A stretch of DNA of 64,000 nt from Owenia fusiformis (taxonomy: Eukaryota > Annelida > Polychaeta > Sabellida > Oweniidae), in contig CAIIXF020000003.1 in assembly GCA_903813345.2 (NCBI GenBank), positions 4,487,815-4,551,814 of the forward strand. The letters are read 5' to 3'. Made by a program: the position numbers and the translations under genes. The notes under the pieces are model-generated. The model was given only the letters and a program-made list of their open reading frames with translations. It was not told the origin of the DNA and did not search any database. Numbering within the stretch: the stretch's first letter is position 1; each line of letters opens with the position of its first letter. Of the stretch, positions 47,501 through 59,500 are shown piece by piece.

Positions 47501-50500
47501 CAGAATAGTCCTCATACTATTGAATAATTCTGTCATTTCTGATTCACACGACTCTGATTTGTTTAATTAAAAAAAAAGTTTTAAGAATATTACTTAGGAA
47601 CGTAACCGGAGCTGGGAACGTAACCGGAGCAGATCAGTTGGATTATATAATCTAAAAAAATAAAAATATATGATTTAAAGGGTGACGCATATCGTTTACC
47701 AAATCGAACGCTCGTTTCTGGTGTTGCTCACCGTTTAGTATAAAAGGCCCGATCCCGGAATAATACTCAAGGGTTCACAGGTTCGAGGTTGTTGTGTCAA
47801 CACCTCTAACTGTTATATAGCAAAAGTATATTATAGATCGTCACACATTTATAAAAGGATAATTTTTATTTTGACAAATCAATTCCACATTTATGGGTGA
47901 AGTTTCAGGATCTTCTATTTGTGTACAATGAGGAAAAATTGGCATCTAAATTTCCCCATAACGTAATAGCACACAGCTTGGCATATGAAATATCCTACAA
48001 ATGAAACAAAGCAAGACAAACCGGTTTCTAATACAAGGATTTATATTGGCTGTTGTACATGTATTCTTTGAACGCAATCACTCTTTGGATAACGTTTTCA
48101 AAATCATTATAAACGGATTACTTTATCTCAAAGACAATTTCAATAAACTGGATTTTACAGAACTCCCCTTATTTCTTAAAAATGGACTGATCCAGTTGAT
48201 TCGCCTGGAGCCGCCATATTGTTTTTATACGGGATGCTAATCGGAACCCTTTAAAGAATATATATTAATAAATACGCATTCGAACAATCCCGTATGTTAT
48301 TAGTACATGTGCTTTAAATCATATATTTTAATTTTTTTGATTAAATAATTCAACTGATCTGCTCCGGTTACGTTCCCAGCTCCGGTTACGTTCCTAAGTA
48401 ATATTTTTAAAACTTTTTTTTAATTAAACAAATCAGAGTCGTGTGAATCAGAAATAACAGAATTATTCAAAAGTATAAGGACTATTCTGTACTTTTTTCA
48501 AAAGTCTATACTTAAATGTTGTGAAAAGTTATAATCGAAAAACCATCTTTCGGAGTAAAGTCCGTCTGCGCCGATTTCAATAACTTCGTACTTGATCAGA
48601 ACTGGGTTCCAACAGAATTCCTACAAACTCATGAATGAAATAGTTATTGCATGGAATACTTACTTTTGTCAAAATCAAAATAGAACTCTAGTTAAAAAAT
48701 ATATTGTGCTAAATTATTGCCATTTCTTAGTAAAATGTCGTTCTCCGGTACGTTGCCAAAATTATTCGATGGTACCCCGTGCTAATGCGTGCATTTGTAA
48801 CGTTTTCAGAAACCACTCACTTTACAGGCATAAAAATGAATTAAATTTTATGTAGTTTTAATTGTTTTCTCTGTTTGCTATAGGTTGATACAACGAAACG
48901 GAAATTTTGAAATCGTAAACGACACTGATTTAATTACGAATTATACGATTCAATAAATCAAATTAGATTCGTATAATTTACTCGGATGTTGTAATTAGTT
49001 AGTTAAGTAGTTGAACCCCAAAAAAGTATCAAGGAGGAAATAGACTGTTATAGACATAGCGATTTTTATAAGGGATAAAGCATACAGCGATGTCTCTCGT
49101 ATTCTAAATACACTGTTCCACAGCTGGATGACTCTAACTGCAGTCAGCGCCATTCAGGTTGGTTGCCGAAATTCTTTCGTTTTCGACAAACCCCCGATTT
49201 TCAGCTAAACTAAGCAGAATTTTGATTCCAAAAGTTTCGTCATGCAAACTGATAAAACTATGATTGTAAAAAACACGAAAAAATGCCCAAACACCCGCAA
49301 TATTAGAGAATTTGAAAGAAAACGGCTACACTTAGAATGACTCTAACTGAAGTTGATGATGACAAAAATGATGAAATTAAAAACAGTTCACGCCAATACC
49401 CTTCATTTTCTCTTTCTTCCACTATACGTTATTTTCTTAATCGTCGCCATGTGATACCTTTACACATGCCATTGTTCTGATTATTCATAAAATCATTAAT
49501 CATCATTTGAACCTAAGATGTAGATTAATCTTAGAAGGTATAATCTCACAATACGTTGATGTCGTGAGTATGGTTTTAACACCTTTAAATAAAAACACAT
49601 GGAAAATTAAGTAAAACAATAGAATAAGCAAGAAATAGGATTCGACGGGCATCTATATGTAGTTGATTAGCGAGTGCAATTGCAATTACAAAAACACAGT
49701 AGTCCATTTAGATTAATGAGAAAAAAACAGAGATTTGTAAGCTGACTATATTTTGGTTGGGGAATTAGAACGTAATAAAAGGTAAATATCCTTTTTGCAT
49801 CTTTATTTTTAGACGTCAGTATCCGAAAGGAAAAAACATAATTTTGACTAATGATCCATTAAATAATGATAAATGAACACTTTTTGCTGATAGTTGTATA
49901 TTTTTCACTTAGGCTAGCACTCTAGGAAATGTGTTACACAAAGTATTTGCTTCAACGGTATTTGGTGTGTCACAATCACTTAGGCAAGCACTCAAGGAAA
50001 TGTGTTGCACAAAGTATTTGCTTCGACGGTATTTGGTGTGTCACAATCACTTAGGCTACCACTCTAGGAAATGTGTTACACAAAGTATTTGCTTCGACGG
50101 TATTTGGTGTGTCACAATCACTTAGGCTAGCACTCAAGGAAATGTGTTACACAAAGTATTTGCTTCGACGGTATTTGGTGTGTCACAATACTTAGGCTAG
50201 CACTCAAGGAAATGTGTTACACAAAGTATTTGCTTCGACGGTATTTGGTGTGTCACAATCACTTAGGCTACCACTCTAGGAAATGTGTTGCACAAAGTAT
50301 TTGCTTCGACGGTATTTGGTGTGTCACAATCTCCAGGGTATAACGTCATCGTGTGATCATTTAGACTAAGAGGTTTACAAAAATTAGAAATTCAAAATTT
50401 CTTATCTCCTAAATTGATCTCGTCAGGTCGTACTTTACAATCGCAGCCATTTGGTATAATGAACTCGAAAAACAAATCATTTTTACCTTAGTGCATCAGG

Positions 50501-53500
50501 TTAATTACATTTATGGCAATTTCTACCTAATTATTCGAATCATCCTAGCTACGTCTTGTTTAAGGGTAGCTAAAATAAATAAATTATTCAATTCTTATAT
50601 AATAATTTAATTCATGTATCCATAGCAAGTATACTAAAAAGAATCGTATTATTGGAACTTCTTATGACATCATTAGCCTCACAATCATGCAGATTGATCA
50701 TTAGCTTCATTTGCTAAACGTGTTTTTAAAATTTGGAAGAAAACTGGAAAATATATTCATTAGAAAGAAAGATTAGCTTTTTGTTTTGCATATGCTCAAT
50801 TGTTCACATTTTATTCTGTCCATTTTCTTCTCCCGATATTTTGATTTTTGGATATGATAATGATTCTGTAAGGAGGAATGGTAGGTGCTCGACGTTGTAT
50901 TTCCGAGCATTAGATATACAATCGGGGCATTTGTCCTTAATAGCTCAGGGTCAGCACTGAATTGTTGAAGGCTAACATTTAGCATTGCACTTCTAAACGA
51001 ATTAGACGAACTGGATAATTTCCATTTTTCTATATTCCTGAAATCAAGGTGAAATATTCGCCTGTCCAAAACTTACATTCTTTTGAAATGGTAATAATAG
51101 GTACGTATATACATATGTAATATGTCAATGAAACAAACATCCTTTACTTTCTTATAGCCCGTTTAGATAATTTGCACCATTTGGTTCAGATGGATATTCA
51201 CAAAATATATCGTTTTCATTTAAGAAATACGTTCATTGGTTTCTCAATTTCACAATTCATTTAATAAATAATTGCTTAATGAACGCGGCTTCGTCTTTTT
51301 TAGATCTACACTCCCCTTCATAAGTTTGCCAACCGCAAGTTTTCGTATGGATCACTTATCAAAGCCTCTTTATGATTCATTTATATGAAAAAATCAAATG
51401 CCATGAATTTCTGAACTATTGTAATTCAAGCCATATTTATGCAAAAGAGTGTACGTGTTTTGCTGTGAAATATTGAAGTAGAGATGTATATTGGCAATAC
51501 GATGGTTAGAGTCAAAGTAAATGCCTTCCGGGATATTAAACTTTTAAAGAAGTTCGACAATTGCGATGGCCAAACATGGCATTACTCTGAATCGGCAAAT
51601 TCACATAAAGTGTCTCCAAATGAAAAACTAAACGGGTTTTACAATATCCTCTAAATCTAAAGACTATATCCTGTGTAAGATCTAACTGACAGTTCTGAAT
51701 TAAAAACTAATAAAAATCAAGAACATACGGTCTTGTTTGGGAGATGTGACAAGAATATCTCAAGTAAATATAATCAGTAAAATTAACTCCTCGATCCGAT
51801 ATATCATGGAGAACATCAACCGCATTGATAAGCTAATGCTTCACTGTGTGGTGCAAATACACGAAGAGACATGAACTATTTAAGCACAATGAGGAGAGAG
51901 TGTAAGTGTAGAACTGTTTAGTGTTCATTGTCACAATGATAGAGATTGTGAGCAAATAGAACGTATGTTGTACATTGCCACAATGATAGAGATTGTGAGC
52001 AAATAGAACGTATGTTGTACATTGTCACAATGATAGAGATTGTGAGCAAATAGAACGTATGTTGTTCATTGCCACAATGATAGAGATTGTGAGCAAATAG
52101 AACGTATGTTGTACATTGTCACAATGATAGAGATTGTGAGCAAATAGAACGTATGTTGTACATTGCCACAATGATAGAGATTGTGAGCAAATAGAACGTA
52201 TGTTGTTCATTGCCACAATGATAGAGATTGTGCTCAAATAGAACGTATGTTGTTCATTGCCACAATGATAGAGATTGTGAGCAAATAGAACGTATGTTGT
52301 ACATTGCCACAATGATAGAGATTGTGAGCAAATAGAACGCATGTTGTACATTGCTACAATGATAGAGATTGTAAGCAAATAGAACGTATGTTGTATATTG
52401 CCACAATGATAGAGATTGTGAGCAAATAGAACGTATGTTGGCTGTACATTGTCACAATGATAGAGATTGTGAGCAAATAGAACGTATGTTGTACATTGTC
52501 ACAATGATACCGATTGTGAGCAAATAGAACGTATGTTGTACATTGTCACAATGATAGAGATTGTAAGCAAATAGAACGTATGTTGTACATTGTCACAATG
52601 ATAGAGATTGTGAGCAAATAGAACGTATGTTGTACATTGCCACAATGATAGAGATTGTGAGCAAATAGAACGTATGTTGTTCATTGCCACAATGATAGAG
52701 ATTGTGAGCAAATAGAACGTATGTTGTACATTGCCACAATGATAGAGATTGTGAGCAAATAGAACGTATGTTGTTCATTGCCAAAATGACAGAGATTGTG
52801 AGCATATAGAACGTATGTTGTACATTGTCACAATGATAGAGATTATGAGCAAATAGAACGTATGTTGTACATTGTCACAATGATAGAGATTGTGAGCATA
52901 TAGAACGTATGTTGTACATTGTCACAATGATAGAGATTGTGAGCAAATAGAACGTATGTTGTACATTGTCACAATGATAGAGATTATGAGCAAATAGAAC
53001 GTATGTTGTACATTGTCACAATGATAGAGATTGTGAGCATATAGAACGTATGTTGTACATTGTCACAATGATAGAGATTATGAGCAAATAGAACGTATGT
53101 TGTACATTGTCACAATGATAGAGATTGTGAGCAAATAGAACGTATGTTGTTCATTGCCACAATGATAGAGATTGTGAGCAAATAGAACGTATGTTGTACA
53201 TTGTCACAATGATAGAGATTGTAAGCAAATAGAACGTATGTTGTACATTGCCACAATGATAGATATTGTGAGCAAATAGAACGTATGTTGTACATTGTCA
53301 CAATGATAGAGATTGTGAGCAAATAGAACGTATGTTGTTCATTGCCACAATGATAGAGATTGTAAGCAAATAGAACGTATGTTGGACATTGCCACAATGA
53401 TAGATATTGTGAGCAAATAGAACGTATGTTGTACATTGTCACAATGATAGAGATTGTGAGCAAATAGAACGTATGTTGTACATTGTCACAATGATAGAGA

Positions 53501-56500
53501 TTGTAAGCAAATAGAACGTATGTTGTACATTGCCACAATGATAGAGATTGTGAGCAAATAGAACGTATGTTGTACATTGCCACAATGATAGAGATTGTGA
53601 GCAAATAGAACGTATGTTGTTCATTGCCACAATGATAGAGATTGTGAGCAAATAGAACGTATGTTGTACATTGCCACAATGATAGAGATTGTGAGCAAAT
53701 AGAACGTATGTTGTTCATTGCCACAATGATAGAGATTGTGAGCAAATAGAACGTATGTTGTACATTGCCACAATGATAGAGATTGTAAGCAAATAGAACG
53801 TATGTTGTGCATTGCCACAATGATAGAGATTGTGAGCAAATAGAACGTATGTTGTTTATTGCCACAATGATACCGATTGTGAGCAAATAGAACGTATGTT
53901 GTTTATTGCCACAATGATAGAGATTGTGAGCAAATAGAACGTATGTTGTTCATTGCCACAATGATAGAGATTGTGAGCAAATAGAACGTATGTTGTTCAT
54001 TGCCACAATGATAGAGATTGTGAGCAAATAGAACGTATGTTGTACATTGTCACAATGATAGAGATTGTGAGCAAATAGAACGTATGTTGTTCATTGCCAC
54101 AATGATAGAGATTGTGCTCAAATAGAACGTATGTTGTTTATTGCCACAATGATAGAGATTGTGAGCAAATAGAACGTATGTTGTTCATTGCCACAATGAT
54201 AGAGATTGTGCTCAAATAGAACGTATGTTGTTCATTGCCACAATGATAGAGATTGTGAGCAAATAGAACGTATGTTGTACATTGCCACAATGATAGAGAT
54301 TGTGAGCAAATAGAACGCATGTTGTACATTGCTACAATGATAGAGATTGTAAGCAAATAGAACGTATGTTGTATATTGCCACAATGATAGAGATTGTGAG
54401 CAAATAGAACGTATGTTGGCTGTACATTGTCACAATGATAGAGATTGTGAGCAAATAGAACGTATGTTGTACATTGTCACAATGATAGAGATTGTGAGCA
54501 AATAGAACGTATGTTGTACATTGTCACAATGATAGAGATTGTAAGCAAATAGAACGTATGTTGTACATTGTCACAATGATAGAGATTGTGAGCAAATAGA
54601 ACGTATGTTGTACATTGCCACAATGATAGAGATTGTGAGCAAATAGAACGTATGTTGTTCATTGCCACAATGATAGAGATTGTGAGCAAATAGAACGTAT
54701 GTTGTACATTGCCACAATGATAGAGATTGTGAGCAAATAGAACGTATGTTGTACATTGCCAAAATGATAGAGATTGTGAGCAAATAGAACGGTACGTATG
54801 TTGTACATACTGATGATAAGTATGATATGTAGAGCATGATACCATGCAGAGCACATTGCTTTATATTACTTAGAAAGAGTCGATTATCAATGTCTTCCCT
54901 TGTGTTAATTGAAATAGAAATATACCAATGTTAGAATACCATCGATTTGACACTCCAGAAGGAGGCCAAACATTTACAGAAATCTCACAACAGCAAGTTC
55001 AATCAGTCAATTCCAGACATTTTTAATTTTTAATGATTCGATTATTTGTTAACTGTTTAACACGAGTCACTAAAAATTATAAATGGTATATACATGAATA
55101 TAAATTGATATATAGATTAATTAATCTGTGAAAGGTATCCAGCAGCAGGGGCGGATCTGGGAACCAACAAGGGGGGGGGGCCCAAACTTGTGGTCTGAGA
55201 AAAAAACCTCCGCGCTTGCGCGGAAAAAAATTTTGGGCCCCAAAAACCCAAAAGTGGGCCCAAATTTTGAAATTTTGAGGCCCATTTTCTTCAAAATTTG
55301 GCCTAAAATTAACAAATAAGGCCTTACAAGGCCAATTTATGACCAAAAAGGCCTACTTTTTGGGGCCTTAAAGCCTTTTTTTGCTCAAAATTTTTTTTGG
55401 GCACAACTTTTTTTTTCTGGGCCCACCCAAGGGGGGGGGGGCCCGGGCCCCTGGGCCCCCCCCCCCATATCCGCCAGTGAGCAGTCTGGATTGAAATGGG
55501 CCATATTGTATTTATAAAACCACGCGGGGTTTCGCTTGTCCATTTTTTATCGTTTATCAGTCAAAATATAGTATTTGGTCGTGATGTGATATGTTCAACG
55601 GAAAACAATTTGAATTTAGTTTCCAGTTCTTTGTCGAAAATAAATGGCAATGATGTAAATATGTAGTAATATGCTTGAAACTGACCTTTAATTACTTCTA
55701 AGATTAATATAAATGAAATTCCCCGACGTACTTTGATTTTGAATTTTGATAATGACTCCCGAATGGCACATTTAATCACCGGATGTTTGCTCGAACATCG
55801 TAGATTGCAATATAAGGTGCTTCTTTTTTAGCTTTTTTTTGTTTTATCATACTTATTTGACGTTTCTTCATTTATTTGTTGTAGACGCTAAGGAATAATC
55901 TTGTTATTTAGGTCGCAGTGTTCTCTATAACGTATTGAATTTAGTAATCTAGCTTGTTCGACGTATATTAAGGAATTCTTGTCACATATTCCATTTACTA
56001 TCTGTGTCACTTCATTTGATCAAAATCCGTTAAATCATTAATAGTCTGTCAAACAATTGATTATTTGATCGAATCGCACATCTTGACCCTATCTTCCAAA
56101 TCAGTAAAATTAATCGTTTATCGTAAAACAAATCCCGGGGCCCCGTCATCCATAATCAATATTGAGCAAATGTGAAATATATGTATAAAAACATAATCAG
56201 AACCTCGTCAAGATTTCGCTCATCTACATCCGTACCTCTTCTATATTTTGAAGAGGGGTTGCTTAATGACGCTTTTAGCTTGGCTTCACTGGTACTACAC
56301 TCCTTCCCATAAGTTTGGCAACCGGGCGTTTTAATAAGATAGCATATCAAACCTAACCTGTTTTTTCCATAGTAAGGCTTCGATAAATTATCAAAATGTT
56401 ATTAATGGTTGTAAAACTTATGAAGGGAGTGTAGATAAGTACAAACCATGATAAATGATAAATTGATTGGGATGAGAAAAAGATTAAGTTGAGACTTAGC

Positions 56501-59500
56501 AGATAGAGGTGATAATAATTAACCAGATTATCTCTAAGCAATCAATCCCAGACGCATATCATGTCTTACAAAAACAAAGCTTATTGAGAATCATAATTAC
56601 TCACACCTGCTTCAATAGAAGAAGCGGTCGACATTTCAAATTGACCTTTTAATTATGTTTGACAGGTAATATAAACATAAACTGCTTAACTCCGAAAAGG
56701 CAGTTGCAGAAAATCCGCGAGATAGCTCACCACTGATCGATTGAATGTTTACTAGAGACAGGATAATTCAATGGTTTTTGCCAAGATTTAGATGACCACT
56801 CGCCCATCCATTGTTTGTAACATCTGGGGTTTCAATCCTAAACCAATGACAACGATATGATCATGGCGATTATCTACAAGAAGTGACTACCGTAAACGAT
56901 GAACCAATATACCAATACGCGATAACGTTTAATTCAGTTCAGTTTAGTTACCTCCCGTTTGAAGAGCTCTCATGTATGGTACAACTTCGTCTACATCCGG
57001 GTTCTTTCCCATTGGATTACACAGGGGTGCTTTTGAAACATTTATGTAGAGTTTCATTTGCACAAACGATAGGTACAGGGTGTCCGGAAAGTAAAGATAC
57101 AAACACTCTAATTTTAAGAGATATAGGTTTTTTGTAATGAAATTGCTACAGACTGTAGAGGAACTATATTACAATACATCTACCAACTTTTATAACATAT
57201 AGTTTAAACGTGTTAAAGTTACGATTGCCATGGTTACGGTGGTCAGGGGTATGCGGAGCAGTTCCATGATATCGCTAAATTGTCATAAATTGCTAGATTT
57301 TAACCATTTGAAACAGTGTTTATTATAGTATTTCCTATCAATATTTTGTTTTGTTCAATATTGTATTATTGCTGCCATAGTATTCTCTTAAGTATAATGA
57401 TATCACTGATACATGTCAGAACGATGTAATGTCACTAACCAGTATAATCAAAGAAACATCATATCCATGCTTAGAAAAAAGGTTCCTGGATAATAGGAAA
57501 GTCAATGGTGCACCTCCACAATGCAACAATTCACAAAGCAAAGAAAGGAAATCTTACAATTGAATGTCTTGACATTAAACCTTTTTTGTAGAATGCCCCA
57601 TGTTACCCTGATAATGTCCCGTTGGACTTATTACTACATTAATGAATATCTTAAAGCAATATTTGTTCAAGTTCAACATGAAAATGAGACTCTGCTTGAA
57701 GCCAATTTTAGAGATTCAGTAATCTGAGAGATGGACAGCAGCGGTTTTGTCAGGTCTATGAATCTCTGGTCAAGATGCACCACAAATGTTTAGATATTGT
57801 TGGGAAATACATAATACTGGATAACAGTAGTAATGTCAAATGACCAAATAATGTTACAGTACTACTTCTTTTGCTGTTGTGGTACATAATTTGATGTATA
57901 ATAGCAACAGATGATGGAGTGTCAATTTTGATGAGTAGGAGAAAAGAATTATAAAACATAATTGTGACGCTGCTCCACATACCCGGGACTGCCGTAACCA
58001 TAACAACCATAACTTTTTCATTTTGAAACAATTTGTCATCACAGTTGCAGGATAAATTGTTAAAATGTCATTTTACAATCTGTAGCAATTTCATCTCACA
58101 ACAGGTAAATCTATTGAAATTAGAGCATTTGTATCTTTACTTTCCGGACACCCTGTATGTAATGTAATTAAGATATATAACAAGGCTTTTTGAACTATAA
58201 TCGCCAAATCCGAAGAAATCTGTAGTTGAAAATGCCGTTCAATTCCAGTGACGTCACTGATTTCCCAGATATTGCTCAGACGCCATCGAAGATCGAAAAA
58301 ATATAAATAATGTTACTTTGAATCTTCGATTATCTTTCTGATTATTGAATAGATTGGATCATATAACTATGCTTGAGGACTGACGGAAGATCAGAAGCTG
58401 AGAAACGTTCAGAGAAATCGACTCGTTCGGCGGGCCAATGAAAATATGTCCCTTCCAAAGCGATGCATCATGGGAGGTATTTATGTAAATTACCACCTGA
58501 ACTCTTATCGCGAATAGGAGTATTATCCACTGCGTAGTGCGTATCATATGTAAAAAATGATTGGTAATTTACGACAGCAGAAATAAAACGCAATTCTAAC
58601 CTGTTTTTGCCTGATATGACTGATGCCGTCTACGTTACAATTGAAGGTTACACATTCATCATTTTGTGATATACGATAGGGCTTCCGAGGAACAAACGTT
58701 TATTAGATTATTAGAGTTTCATCATCGTAATGCGACCAATGACTCCAGCTATAGCTAAGACAATAACAACTCCAACTGTGTGTATTTCAAACTCAGTTTT
58801 CTCTGAACTTGGGCAGGATATGTCGATTACATTGCGTTCAAACACCCACCCCTTCTCTCAAGTACTTTAACATTGAGGGGACATTCAGTGCCAGACCGAT
58901 GCAATGAAATATTTATTTAATATATAACAGCGTTTGTAATTGATTATCTACCCGGGGTTCGTGTGCTTTCCTGGAATGAATAAAATGATGATATTTTCCC
59001 AATGTACATTTCCATGAATCTATGTAATTCCCAACGGAAATAAACATAATACTCTTACAGGTCTTCAATTAATTACCTACTTAAAGTACAAAGCTCTATA
59101 TAGCTCAGCATATAGAGAAGCATTAAAGCTTATAGTTATTCAGATCTTTGCTCTAAATAGCATTTACTTATTGAACGAATATTCAGTTTTGAACATATAT
59201 TTCAGTCTTTGTAGGGAGCGTTTTTAATCATGCGAATGTCATGTAAATGTTTTATGATAGAAAGCATCTGACTATCAAGTTTTCACTTCGCTTACTACAT
59301 TTGAATGATTTCAACTAAAATGTAGTACGTTCCTATCCTTAAATAAAGGACAAAATCAGAAGTAAGGTAATCCAGGTACAGCATATTTTCAAGACTTTTT
59401 GGACAACCCTCGAATGAGTCAATAAACACATGTATGTACAATGTTCATGTCTCAGATGGAATAATATAGATTAACAATTTGGTAAAAGGGTAAAGATGGA

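Noticed and set aside
48001-48240. 79-codon frame inside the foldback element
   Set aside because: Too short and without any transposase motif; kept only as a remark under the element.
53110-53886. 258-codon minus-strand open frame in the 47 bp array
   Set aside because: It follows directly from a stop-free tandem unit, and overlapping frames occur across the whole array; no start context, domain or flanking exon supports a gene.
55128-55346. Open frames on both strands in the G/C-run segment
   Set aside because: They read through the hAT-like element's GGGCCC-rich interior and are low complexity.
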